Assembly: GCF_003402475.1 (NCBI RefSeq)
Contig: NZ_BFAB01000004.1
Location: 248,001 to 312,000 of the forward strand
From: Mycobacterium sp. MFM001
Lineage (GTDB): Bacteria > Actinomycetota > Actinomycetes > Mycobacteriales > Mycobacteriaceae
Length of the DNA: 64,000 nt
Direction of reading: 5' to 3'
Part shown: in pieces, positions 38,549 through 47,226 of the stretch
How the letters are laid out: each line of letters begins with the position of its first letter
How positions within the stretch are numbered: the stretch's first letter is position 1
Position numbers and translations under genes: made by a program
The notes under the pieces: generated by a model
Database searches by the model: none
What the model was told of the DNA's origin: nothing
What the model saw: only the letters and a program-made list of their open reading frames with translations

Positions 38549-39654
38549 CCAGGCGCAGGGTTATCGCGGTGGTCGCGGCTGCGGCCGTGCTGGCCGTCGC
38601 GGGCCTCGGGGTGGTCGGCTATTACGTCAAGTCCCGGCTCGATACCATCACGCTGACCGCCCAATTCGACAGTGCCGCAGGCCTTTACGAGGGCAACGCG
38701 GTTGCGGTGCTGGGCATGCCGGTTGGTACGGTCTCCAAGATCACGTCGAAGGGCAGCTACGTCGAGGTCGAGTTCACCGTCGACAAGCACGTCAAGATTC
38801 CCGCCGCCGCGCAGGCGGTAACGGTCACCACCTCCATCCTGACCGCCCGCCAGATCGAGTTGACGCCGCCCTATCGCGGTGGGCCGGTGTTGAAGAACCA
38901 CGACACGATCGGGCTGACCCGCACCAAGACGCCGGTCGCCTTCGACCGGGTGCTCGACATGCTCGACAAGGTCTCGAAGTCGCTCAAGGGCAACGGCAAA
39001 GGCGGCGGACCGATCGCCGAGCTGACCGATGCCGCGGTCGGAATCTCCGACGGCAACGGTCAAAAGATCCTGTCGGCTCTCGACGAGCTCTCGAAAGCAT
39101 TGCGGCTCAGTTCCGAACGGGGCGAGACCACGCGCGACGAGCTGACCACGATCATTACCAACCTCAGCTCGCTGGTAGAGGCCGCCGCCCGCAACGACGC
39201 CAAGGTACGCGAATTCGGCTCGACGACACATCAGCTCAGCCAGATGCTCGCCGACGAACAATTCGGCACCGGCGCCACCGGCCGCACGATCAACAGGATT
39301 CTCGACCAGGTTGCTTCCCTGATCGAGGCGAACCGGGAAAACCTGAAGCAGGCGATCCGCAACGGCGACACCGCCGCCAAATCGATTGTGGACAACCAGC
39401 GCGGTGTCGCCGAGATGCTCGACGTGCTTCCGCTGACCCTGGAGAACCTCTACAACACCGTCGACCAGAACAACGGAGCAATCCGGGTGCACGGCCTGCT
39501 CGACAAGGCGCTGACCGACAGCCAGTCCGCCAAAGAGATCTGCAATCTCATGCACCTGCGTCAATTGGGCTGCAGCACCGGAACATTGCAGGACTACGGG
39601 CCCGACTTCGGCCTGACGTACATCCTCGACGGTCTCTCGGCGATGGGACAATAA
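38545..39654 (+). CDS. mceD: MCE-family protein D
   Basis: 369 aa. TM helix (VIAVVAAAAVLAVAGLGVVGYYV), MCE domain (LYEGNAVAVLGMPVGTVSKI), then heptad-like helical stretches between about residues 130 and 300, and a C-terminal segment with cysteines (EICNLMHLRQLGCSTG). It begins on the mceC stop and ends 2 nt before mceE. Confidence 0.92.
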   Translation: MTRRRVIAVVAAAAVLAVAGLGVVGYYVKSRLDTITLTAQFDSAAGLYEGNAVAVLGMPVGTVSKITSKGSYVEVEFTVDKHVKIPAAAQAVTVTTSILTARQIELTPPYRGGPVLKNHDTIGLTRTKTPVAFDRVLDMLDKVSKSLKGNGKGGGPIAELTDAAVGISDGNGQKILSALDELSKALRLSSERGETTRDELTTIITNLSSLVEAAARNDAKVREFGSTTHQLSQMLADEQFGTGATGRTINRILDQVASLIEANRENLKQAIRNGDTAAKSIVDNQRGVAEMLDVLPLTLENLYNTVDQNNGAIRVHGLLDKALTDSQSAKEICNLMHLRQLGCSTGTLQDYGPDFGLTYILDGLSAMGQ

Positions 39655-39656
39655 CG

Positions 39657-40874
39657 ATGGCGCACAAAGCGTTGGCGGTCATTGCCGCCGCAGCCGTGAC
39701 CGCCGGTTGTGCCACCAACGGGCTGAGCAGCCTGCCGCTGCCGGCGCCGGGGATCGGCAATGGCGGATACCTGCTGCACGCCGTCTTCTCCAACGCACTG
39801 AACCTGCCCGCACACGCCAAGGTGAAACTCGCCGGCGCCGATGTCGGCCAACTCGAGTCGATGGTCGCGCGAAACTACACCGCCCAAACCACGTTGCGCA
39901 TCATGGACGGCGTCCGGGTCCCGGTGGGAAGTACCGCCGAGCTGCGCTCAGCCACCCCGCTCGGCGACGTGTTCATCGCGATCAAGCCAAACCCGTTGCA
40001 GCCCAACGTACCGCTGTTGCACAGCGGCGACACCATCGGCCTGGAATCGACCCGCGCCGCCGCCACCGTGGAGTCCGTGCTCAGCTCGGCGGCACTGCTG
40101 GTCAACGGCGGCGCGGTGCGCAACTTCACCAATATCGTCAATGGCGCCGGTAAGGCGACCGGCGACCAGGGACAGGCGTTCGGCGACCTGATCAATCGAA
40201 CCAACGCGCTGCTGGTCAAGCTCAACGCCCGATCCGGCCAGATCGACGAGGCGCTGAGCGAAACCGCGCGGCTGGCCGATCGGCTCGACGAGAAGAACCA
40301 GGCCATCACCGACGTCTTGCGGGCGGTCGGGCCGGCGACCGACGTGTTGTCGGCCGACGCCGACCAAATCGCCGATGTCGTCGAGCAAGTCGGCGCCATT
40401 ACCCGCCAGCTGCAGAAGTTCCCGTCGATCGCCGGCACCGACAAGACCGGCCGCAGCGTCATCAAAGACGCGAATGCTATTGCCGCGGCGTGGAATGACG
40501 TCTCGGTGAGCCCAGACACCAGCCTGGCCGCCCTCAACAGGCTGATCGCGCCGCTGGTCAAGGGCACGTCGAGCTCGGCGATTTCGGTGCGTGCCAGCTT
40601 CGACCGGCTGGTCATGGGATCGCGGCCGGGCACCGGAGCGGAAACCGGTGGATTCAAGGGTGATCCGGTCTTCCACGGCCCGATGCACCGCGACATCAAC
40701 AAGCTCATCGGCTCGCTCAAGTACGCCCTGTGGCGACTGCAGGAACGTGTCATCGGGCGCGGCCCGAACACTTCGATGGGTCAGGACCCGTGGACGGCGG
40801 TCGGCCCGCCGCTGCCGCCGGCGCCGCCGGGAGAGGCACCGCCGGATCCGTTCGCCCAGGAGCCACCGGGATGA
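39657..40874 (+). CDS. mceE: MCE-family protein E, probable lipoprotein
   Basis: 405 aa. The short signal peptide ends AAVTAGC, a somewhat relaxed lipobox that fits the lipoprotein position (E) of mce operons. MCE domain follows (NLPAHAKVKLAGADVGQLESM), then helical domain and a Pro-rich C-terminus (PPLPPAPPGEAPP). By analogy this subunit is anchored to a membrane by its lipid. Start ATG 39657, two bases after the mceD stop; ATGA overlap with mceF. Confidence 0.92.
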   Translation: MAHKALAVIAAAAVTAGCATNGLSSLPLPAPGIGNGGYLLHAVFSNALNLPAHAKVKLAGADVGQLESMVARNYTAQTTLRIMDGVRVPVGSTAELRSATPLGDVFIAIKPNPLQPNVPLLHSGDTIGLESTRAAATVESVLSSAALLVNGGAVRNFTNIVNGAGKATGDQGQAFGDLINRTNALLVKLNARSGQIDEALSETARLADRLDEKNQAITDVLRAVGPATDVLSADADQIADVVEQVGAITRQLQKFPSIAGTDKTGRSVIKDANAIAAAWNDVSVSPDTSLAALNRLIAPLVKGTSSSAISVRASFDRLVMGSRPGTGAETGGFKGDPVFHGPMHRDINKLIGSLKYALWRLQERVIGRGPNTSMGQDPWTAVGPPLPPAPPGEAPPDPFAQEPPG

Positions 40875-42121
40875 TCGACACCTTGAGCCGGCTGATTGTC
40901 GGCATCGTCCGGGCGGGCCACCGCCAGCGGGCGTGGTTGTCCGGGATGGCGCTCGCACTGACACTCGTGGTGGCCGTGGCATATCTGTTGATCGGCGCGC
41001 TGCGGGTGAACCCGCTGGACGCGACCTATCGCGTCAAGATTCAGCTGCCGGAATCCGGTGGCCTGCTGCCCAATCAGGACGTTGCCATCCGCGGAATCCG
41101 GGTCGGGCGCATCGAATCGCTGGAGGCCACGCCGTCCGGCGTCGACGTGATCGCTGACATCAAGAAGAACGTCAAGATCCCGGCGTCGAGCCCCGTGCGC
41201 GTGTCGGGGCTGTCGCCGGCGGGCGAGCAGTACATCGACTTCGAGCCCGCGTCGAACACCGGCCCGTTCCTGGCCAATGGCAGCGTGGTCGGCGCCGAAC
41301 GGGCCACGACCCCGGTTCCGCTGTCAGCGCTGCTCGCCGACGCCGACGGGCTGCTGGCCCAGACCGATCCGAAGAAGCTCGAGCTCGTCAAGAAGGAACT
41401 GAGCCTGAGCAAGGAGGGACCGCGCAAGCTCACCGACATCATCGACGGCGGCATGTTCCTGCTGTCCACTATGGATCCTGTGCTGCCGCAGACGGTTTCG
41501 GTGCTGAAAACCAGCCGGGTGGTGCTGACCACGCTTGCCGACAAGAACGCCGGGCTGGCGGCCGCGACACAAGATGTCGCCCAGGTGATGGCCGGGGTCA
41601 ACAAGATGGACGGCGGGTTCCGGCGGTTCGTCGACCGGACACCGGGTGTGCTGTCCTCGGTGGACAACCTGTTCGACGACAACTCGGACACCATGGTCGG
41701 GTTGCTGGCCAACCTGGTGACAACCGCGCGGTTGGTGTACGTCCGCGTTCCGGCGCTCAACGCGGTGTTCCCCAACTATCGCGGGTCGACGCTGGAGGCG
41801 TTGGCGACCACGATGCACGAGCACGGGCTGTGGGCCACGGCGGACATCTACCCGCGGTACACCTGCGACTACGGCACCCCGCGCCGGCCGTCGTCGTCGG
41901 CGGACTATCCCGAACCGTTCCTCTACACGTACTGCCGAGACGACGACCCCGAGGTGCTGATCCGTGGCGCCAAGAACGCGCCCCGGCCTGGCGGCGACGA
42001 CACCGCCGGCCCACCGCCGGGCGCGGATCTGGGTCATACCACCGACCCAACACCCAAGGGCCGCTTCACGATTCCCACGCCCTACGGCGGGCCGACGCTG
42101 CCCGTCGAACCGCCTCGCTGA
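40871..42121 (+). CDS. mceF: MCE-family protein F
   Basis: 416 aa, last of the six hexamer subunits. TM helix (WLSGMALALTLVVAVAYLLIGAL), MCE domain (LLPNQDVAIRGIRVGRIESL), long helical section, and a Pro/Gly-rich C-terminal tail with Cys pair (YTCDYG and TYCRDD). The ATG 40871 overlaps the mceE stop. With this gene the set yrbEA, yrbEB, mceA-F is complete; no ATPase gene (mceG) is present in the window, as expected. Confidence 0.93.
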   Translation: MIDTLSRLIVGIVRAGHRQRAWLSGMALALTLVVAVAYLLIGALRVNPLDATYRVKIQLPESGGLLPNQDVAIRGIRVGRIESLEATPSGVDVIADIKKNVKIPASSPVRVSGLSPAGEQYIDFEPASNTGPFLANGSVVGAERATTPVPLSALLADADGLLAQTDPKKLELVKKELSLSKEGPRKLTDIIDGGMFLLSTMDPVLPQTVSVLKTSRVVLTTLADKNAGLAAATQDVAQVMAGVNKMDGGFRRFVDRTPGVLSSVDNLFDDNSDTMVGLLANLVTTARLVYVRVPALNAVFPNYRGSTLEALATTMHEHGLWATADIYPRYTCDYGTPRRPSSSADYPEPFLYTYCRDDDPEVLIRGAKNAPRPGGDDTAGPPPGADLGHTTDPTPKGRFTIPTPYGGPTLPVEPPR

Positions 42122-42134
42122 ATTGGAGACGATC

Positions 42135-42608
42135 ATGAAGTACGTGCGCATCGGGCTGGTGGCCGCAGTGTTCGTCGCCGCATTCGGCGTCGCCGGGATG
42201 CTGGGCTGGAAGTTGTGGGACGAGCATACGATCAGCCAGGGTGCCCAGGCTGCCCGGCAGAGCGCGGTCGACTATGCGCAGGTGCTGACCAGCATCGACT
42301 CCAACCAGGTGGACCAGAACTTCGCCGCTGTACTGGGCGGTGCCACAGGCCAATTCAAAGACATGTACACCAAGGCCAGTGTGCAGCTTCGGCAGTTGCT
42401 GATCGACAACAAGGCCACCGCGCACGGCGTCGTCGTCGCGTCGGCCATCCAGTCGGAAGCCAAAGACAAGGTCGTCGTGCTGTTGATGGTCGACCAGACG
42501 GTCACCAATGCGGCGCGGCCCGACGGCCGCGTTGATCGCAGCCGGATGAAGATGACGATGGAGAAAGTCGACAACCGATGGCTCGCAAGCAAAGTCGAAT
42601 TACCCTAG
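42135..42608 (+). CDS. Mce-associated membrane protein
   Basis: 157 aa from ATG 42135 with GGAG ribosome-binding site 5 nt upstream. N-terminal TM helix (IGLVAAVFVAAFGVAGMLGWKLW) and an extracytoplasmic domain nearly superimposable on that of the protein at 31683-32264 (ATGQFKDMYTKASVQLRQ, MTMEKVDNRWLASKVELP). It lacks the acidic N-terminal extension of that paralogue. Probably part of the Mce complex periphery. The next gene starts 31 nt before its stop. Confidence 0.88.
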   Translation: MKYVRIGLVAAVFVAAFGVAGMLGWKLWDEHTISQGAQAARQSAVDYAQVLTSIDSNQVDQNFAAVLGGATGQFKDMYTKASVQLRQLLIDNKATAHGVVVASAIQSEAKDKVVVLLMVDQTVTNAARPDGRVDRSRMKMTMEKVDNRWLASKVELP

Positions 42609-43366
42609 CCTGGCTGACGGCTGCCGCCTTGACCAGTGCGCCGGTGGCGTCGGCGTCAGCTCAGACCTTCTGCGGCGAGCTCGGCGGACAATGGGACGGC
42701 CAGTACTGCCACTCCTCGGTGACCTCCGAGCGAAAAGCGGTGCGCGACATCAAGATGGCCATCCCGGGTGATCTCGTCGACAACCCCACCGCCGGACCGG
42801 TGATTCGCGACTACCTGCGAACACTGTCGCAGAACTGGCGCACCAAGGGCGCCACGATGGTGCAGGACAGCTGGGGTGAGGAGAACTACCAGGTGTTCCA
42901 GCACGGGCCCGCGCTCAGCGTGGCGTTCCACGAGGACTACCACGCCGACGGACCGTGGATCAACAACGCCTACCGCACTTTCACGTTCGACATGGCTAGC
43001 GGCAGGCGTCTCGAGCTCGCCGATATCACCAGACCCGGCGTGGATCCGCGGGCGGCCATTCCGCCGCTGGCCGAGCCGTTCATCCAGCAGGCGCTCGACC
43101 GGGCTGCGTGGCAGCACTCCTCCGGGACATACCCGTTCACCCTTGACCGGTGGACGCCGGACAAGGTGTACTCGGGCGGTTACAAGGCGTGGGTGCTCAC
43201 ACCCGACGAGCTGATCCTGTACATGCCGGACTATCCGGTGGGCCACGACTCCCCTGTCCAGTACGACCAGCTGCAGCAATGGTCGATGGACGGCGGCACC
43301 GTGGAGCCGCACATCCCGCTGGCTCCACTGAGTTCGGTCCTGCGCCCGGAATTCGGCGGAACGTAG
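42578..43366 (+). CDS. Secreted DUF3298/RsiV-like protein
   Basis: 262-aa exported protein: signal peptide about 1-28 (WLTAAALTSAPVASASA/QT), then a domain with two nearby Cys (FCGELGG and YCHSS) and a C-terminal part resembling DUF3298 (AYRTFTFDMASGRRLELADI, LILYMPDYPVGHDS). Related exported proteins close several mycobacterial mce operons. Its role is unknown; binding of an envelope ligand is plausible. The ATG lies inside the preceding gene, so it is co-translated. The operon ends here, at the start of a MarR operator-like palindrome. Confidence 0.82.
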   Translation: MARKQSRITLAWLTAAALTSAPVASASAQTFCGELGGQWDGQYCHSSVTSERKAVRDIKMAIPGDLVDNPTAGPVIRDYLRTLSQNWRTKGATMVQDSWGEENYQVFQHGPALSVAFHEDYHADGPWINNAYRTFTFDMASGRRLELADITRPGVDPRAAIPPLAEPFIQQALDRAAWQHSSGTYPFTLDRWTPDKVYSGGYKAWVLTPDELILYMPDYPVGHDSPVQYDQLQQWSMDGGTVEPHIPLAPLSSVLRPEFGGT

Positions 43367-43401
43367 TAGACAGCTGAAACTGTTCAGTTCAGCCTGTCTA
43401 C
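43366..43401. promoter_or_regulatory. Long near-perfect palindrome, probable MarR operator
   Basis: GTAGACAGCTGAAACTG (43366-43382) is matched on the opposite strand by GTAGACAGGCTGAACTG (from 43401 backwards). This gives 8 perfect outer base pairs plus inner arms offset by one base each. It lies between the last mce-linked gene and the MarR gene, 15 nt before the MarR ATG at 43417, so it likely covers the MarR promoter. Autoregulation is the simplest reading. Confidence 0.65.
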
Positions 43402-43416
43402 TGTATGGTGGCAGGT

Positions 43417-43851
43417 ATGGACGGGCCGAGCGAGTCTGCGATGCGGGCGGCGCGCGATCTGCGGGTCTTCTTCAGCAGGTTGCGCCGCCGGATGCGCGAG
43501 GTTGCCACCGACGACGACCTCACGCCGTCGCAGACGGCAGTGCTGACCCGACTGTGGAAAGACGGCCCGACGTCGGCCAGCGTGCTGGCCAGCGCTGAGC
43601 GCGTTCGTCCGCAGTCGATGGCCGCCACGCTGACCGCACTCGATCGGCACGGCCTGATCCGGCGCGCGCCGGACCCGGAAGACGGCCGCCGGCAAGTGAT
43701 CTCGTTGACCGCCGCCGGACGGCGTCGCGCCGAGAACCACCGCCAGCTGCGCGGTGAATGGCTGGCCCGCGCCATGCAGGAGCAGTACTCGGAGGAGGAG
43801 CGCCGCGTCATTCTCGAGGCGTTGTCGCTGCTCGAGCGCTTGACCGACTAG
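43417..43851 (+). CDS. MarR-family transcriptional regulator
   Basis: About 144-aa winged-helix regulator. DNA-binding core ASVLASAERVRPQSMAATLTALDRHGLI and wing DPEDGRRQVISLTAAGRRR are standard MarR. The first ATG at 43405 lies 3 nt beyond the palindrome; the second at 43417 (MDGPSESAMR) gives a more usual leader and is preferred. Followed after 15 nt by an F420-type oxidoreductase gene, so the pair may be an autoregulated operon responding to a small aromatic or oxidant ligand. Confidence 0.9.
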   Translation: MDGPSESAMRAARDLRVFFSRLRRRMREVATDDDLTPSQTAVLTRLWKDGPTSASVLASAERVRPQSMAATLTALDRHGLIRRAPDPEDGRRQVISLTAAGRRRAENHRQLRGEWLARAMQEQYSEEERRVILEALSLLERLTD

Positions 43852-43866
43852 CGAAAGGACGTGCCA

Positions 43867-44736
43867 ATGGAATTGGCGATCCACTTCATCGACTTTCTGC
43901 CAGAACACCCGGCACGGCTGGCGCCGACGCTAGCATCCACCGCCAAGGCCGCCGAAGACATCGGCGCGACGCTGTTCACTTTGGCAGATCATTTCTTCCA
44001 GATGGAAACCGTTGGGCGAGCGGAAGATCCGTTCCTGGAGGGCTATACGTCGCTGGGCTATTTGGCGGCACAGACGTCCAGGATCGAGCTGGCCATGCTG
44101 GTCACCGGGGTCACATACCGCTATCCGGGGCTGCTGGCCAAGACCGTCAGCACCGTTGACGTGCTCTCACAGGGCCGCTCGATGTTCGGCATCGGGGCTG
44201 CCTGGTACGAGCGCGAGCACGTCGCGTTGGGTGTCCCATATCCGCCCTTGCGGGACCGGTTCGAGATGCTGGAGGAGACGCTGCAGATCTGCCGTCAGAT
44301 GTGGAGCGACGACGACGGTCCGTACCACGGCAAGCACTATCAGTTGGCGGAGACGATCTGTGTGCCGCAACCGATTCGGCGACCGCCGGTCCTGATCGGC
44401 GGCTCCGGGGAGAAGAAGACGCTGCGATTGGTCGCCCAATATGCGGATGTCTGGAACAGCACGGTCTCCGAACCCGAGGAGCTCTCGCGGAAGATCGATG
44501 TGTTGAATCGGCATTGTGAGACGGTCGGTCGCGATCCCGCCGAGATTCGCAAGACGGTGGGACTGCTCACGGATCCGTTTGCCGACCTCGACGGGTACCT
44601 ACGGACGGTCGAGCGCTATGCCGGGCTGGGGGTTTCGATGATCAACGTCGGCCCGCTGCCCGGCAATCCGGATCCGGCCGGCTTCGTGAAGCGTCTCGGC
44701 GACGATCTGATGCCGCGGATCGTCGAGATCGGTTGA
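43867..44736 (+). CDS. LLM-class F420-dependent oxidoreductase
   Basis: 289-aa luciferase-like monooxygenase-fold enzyme, in mycobacteria usually dependent on coenzyme F420. Features: LADHFFQ early, LAMLVTGVTYRYPGLLAKTVSTVDVLSQGR (family core), GIGAAWYEREHVALG and the C-terminal PPVLIGGSGEKKTLRLVAQYADVWN. Start ATG 43867 with GAAAGGA 7 nt upstream; GTG 43861 is an in-frame alternative. Substrate not deducible; likely regulated by the MarR protein encoded just before. Confidence 0.92.
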   Translation: MELAIHFIDFLPEHPARLAPTLASTAKAAEDIGATLFTLADHFFQMETVGRAEDPFLEGYTSLGYLAAQTSRIELAMLVTGVTYRYPGLLAKTVSTVDVLSQGRSMFGIGAAWYEREHVALGVPYPPLRDRFEMLEETLQICRQMWSDDDGPYHGKHYQLAETICVPQPIRRPPVLIGGSGEKKTLRLVAQYADVWNSTVSEPEELSRKIDVLNRHCETVGRDPAEIRKTVGLLTDPFADLDGYLRTVERYAGLGVSMINVGPLPGNPDPAGFVKRLGDDLMPRIVEIG

Positions 44737-44757
44737 GTACGGCGATATCCTTGCGCA

Positions 44758-45603
44758 ATGGCATCGAGCGTGTCCGGGAAGGTCGCATTCGTCACCGGCG
44801 GCGCGTCGGGCATCGGCGCCGCGTTGGCTACGCGGTTAGTCGACGGTGGCGCCGAGGTCTGGATCGCCGATCGTCAGATCGGACCGGCGCAGGAGCTGGC
44901 GCAACGTCTTAGCAGTGGCGGCGGAAGGGCGCACGCAATCGAGCTCGATGTGCGCGAGTATGCGTCAGTCGAGCGCGCTGTTGGTGACGTGGTGCAGCAA
45001 TCGGGACGGATCGACTATCTGTTCAACAATGCCGGCATTGGGGTCGCGGGCGAGGTCGACTCGTACACGCTCGACGACTGGAACGACGTCTTCGACGTGA
45101 ACCTGCGTGGTGTGGTGCACGGCATCCACGCGGTCTATCCGATCATGATCCGGCAGCGCTCGGGCCACATCGTGAATACGGCTTCCATGGCCGGTCTTGT
45201 CACAACTGCGGGCCAGGCGGGTTACACCGCTACCAAACATGCCGTGGTCGCGATCTCGAAAACGTTGCGAATCGAGGCCGAGCGCCACGGTGTGCAGGTC
45301 TCGGTACTGTGTCCGGGCGTGATCCGGACGCCGATACTCACCGGCGGTCGCTATGGACGGACCGAGAAGGCCGGCCTCAGCGACGACGAAATCCTCCGGC
45401 GCTGGGAGCAATTGCGGCCCATGGCACCCGAAAAGTTCGCCGAGCGCGCCCTTCGCGCTGTGTTGCGTAACGACGCGATCATCGTCGTGCCAGCGTGGTG
45501 GAAGACCTTCTGGTACCTGGAGCGGCTATCGCCGTCGTTGTCGATGCGACTTGCCCGAGTCACGCTCGAGCGCCTCCGCAAAACACAGTCCACCACGTCC
45601 TGA
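44758..45603 (+). CDS. Short-chain dehydrogenase/reductase
   Basis: 281-aa classical SDR. Cofactor motif TGGASGIG, NNAG (NNAGIG), catalytic Ser near VNTASMAGL and YTATK (Tyr and Lys) are present. The C-terminal extension with WWKTFWYLERLSP may be a membrane-facing or substrate lid. NAD(P)H-dependent oxidation/reduction of an alcohol/ketone, probably lipid-like; substrate unknown. Follows the F420 enzyme by 21 nt on the same strand and is convergent with the 13E12 gene. Confidence 0.91.
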   Translation: MASSVSGKVAFVTGGASGIGAALATRLVDGGAEVWIADRQIGPAQELAQRLSSGGGRAHAIELDVREYASVERAVGDVVQQSGRIDYLFNNAGIGVAGEVDSYTLDDWNDVFDVNLRGVVHGIHAVYPIMIRQRSGHIVNTASMAGLVTTAGQAGYTATKHAVVAISKTLRIEAERHGVQVSVLCPGVIRTPILTGGRYGRTEKAGLSDDEILRRWEQLRPMAPEKFAERALRAVLRNDAIIVVPAWWKTFWYLERLSPSLSMRLARVTLERLRKTQSTTS

Positions 45604-45609
45604 TCCTCG

Positions 45610-47130
45610 TCAAAACGGTGGCGGCTCGTCGTCGTCGCTGGGTGGGCTGGGGCCGAACATGGCGGTTTCGCGGGCTTTTCGGCGGGCTTGGCGGGTGTCT
45701 CGGTTGTGTTTGCGTTCGGCGGCGATGTAGTTGGCGCGGTTTTGGGCGCGGGTGCGGCGGCGTTTAGGCATCATCACGGTGCGCTCCGCGCAGCGTTCGG
45801 TGCGGACCGGTGCGGGTGGGGCCAGCTCGCCGGTGGGGGCGCACAGGCTGGGGAACAGCAGCGCGCTGCCCGGGGTGGTGACATAGGTCTGCCCGCTCGG
45901 GGAGGTCAGGATCAGGGTGCCGTCGGGCAACTGCTTGTCGGCCCAGCCCCAGAATGTTTTCACCAAATGATGGGCGCGGCAATAACATTTCAGGTTCGAC
46001 GCATGAGTGGGCCCACCCTGGGCATAGGGGATCGTATGATCCAGATCGCAGTCCCAGGCCGGCCGATCACAGCCGGGCCAGCGACACGTCAAATCCCGAC
46101 AGCGCACAAACTGCGCCAACGCCTTCGACGCCACATACCCGCGCTCGGGCGCGGCGTCGACAGGATGAGTCAACGCCACCAGCGTGGCCGACCGCGCCAA
46201 CTCGGCCACCAGTTCGGGCGGGATCAGCGCATCAGCACCCACCTCGGAAGCCACCCCCGTCCCGGCGCCCTCGATCGCGGCTTGGTCGGCGATCACATGA
46301 ATGAGCACCGGGCTCGGCGCCGGCTTACCACCCGCAGGACAGTCATCTCTCCCGCAGCCACACGCCAATCGCTGCGCCCCGACGGCCAGCGCCCCCATCG
46401 CATCGGCGCGCCGCTGGTTGCGGGTGCGCGGATCATGCTCACACACCGTGCCTGCCAATGCATCCAGGCGGGCATCGAGCGCGTGGGCGTCGGTGGCGAT
46501 CAACCGGCCGAACAGCTCGGCCAAACCGTTGCCGCTAGCGCAGATCGACACCTCCCGATCGGCCTGCTGCTCGCGGCGCTGGCGCAGCGCATCGCGATCG
46601 GCGCGGGCCACGATCTTATCGACCTGTCCGGCCAACCGACCTTGGGTCATCGACGGCCAGCGCGGCGCCTTGAGCGCCAACTGGGCATCCACGGCCGCCA
46701 ACACCTCGGCATCGGTGATCAAATCGGTGCGATACACGATGGTCTGAAACATCCGATAGTCGATATCCCCGGCTTGGAACACCGCACCCACCTTGGGTAG
46801 GCGCTCGCGCATCGCCCGCGCATACCGCAACCGGCTACCCGCTTGGCCCTGGCTGATCCGCAACGCCGCGGCCACCTCGGCAGCCACCGCCGCCTCGGTG
46901 TCCATCGCCCACTCCTCGGTCTCCGAACAACGCGAAAGCCGATAGCCAAACAACTGCCCGATCGCGACCAACTGCGCAGCCGCCGCCCGATTCTCAAACC
47001 GCCCCGCCGCACACATCCGCTCGACCAACGCCGCCGACTCCGCCGTCGTCGAGGGATAACAACGCTCAAAGAGCTCATCGAAGCGGGCAATCACCGCCTC
47101 CCGCGACCCCGGGCCCTCGATATCGAACAT
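45610..47130 (-). CDS. DUF222/HNH endonuclease-like protein, 13E12 repeat family
   Basis: 506-aa protein of the mycobacterial 13E12 (REP13E12-type) family: N-terminal helical DUF222 (about residues 1-330) and C-terminal HNH nuclease domain (CRWPGCDRPAWDCDLDHTIP, then NLKCYCRAHHLVKTF) with zinc-binding Cys pairs and intact His residues. The Arg-rich C-terminus (PKRRRTRAQNRANY) is nucleic-acid binding in character. These genes are multicopy, variable in number and linked to genome rearrangement and phage insertion in mycobacteria. Start ATG 47130 (MFDIEGPGSRE). It sits at the edge between the accessory block and conserved lpqL. Confidence 0.9.
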   Translation of the reverse strand: MFDIEGPGSREAVIARFDELFERCYPSTTAESAALVERMCAAGRFENRAAAAQLVAIGQLFGYRLSRCSETEEWAMDTEAAVAAEVAAALRISQGQAGSRLRYARAMRERLPKVGAVFQAGDIDYRMFQTIVYRTDLITDAEVLAAVDAQLALKAPRWPSMTQGRLAGQVDKIVARADRDALRQRREQQADREVSICASGNGLAELFGRLIATDAHALDARLDALAGTVCEHDPRTRNQRRADAMGALAVGAQRLACGCGRDDCPAGGKPAPSPVLIHVIADQAAIEGAGTGVASEVGADALIPPELVAELARSATLVALTHPVDAAPERGYVASKALAQFVRCRDLTCRWPGCDRPAWDCDLDHTIPYAQGGPTHASNLKCYCRAHHLVKTFWGWADKQLPDGTLILTSPSGQTYVTTPGSALLFPSLCAPTGELAPPAPVRTERCAERTVMMPKRRRTRAQNRANYIAAERKHNRDTRQARRKARETAMFGPSPPSDDDEPPPF

Positions 47131-47226
47131 GTGTTCGAGTCTACCAGAGGCGGGCGACAAGTTGCCCCAGCCAAGGCGGGCCGCCGGATTCAGCCCGTCA
47201 ACTGGGTGGACGGGCGCACCCGACAA

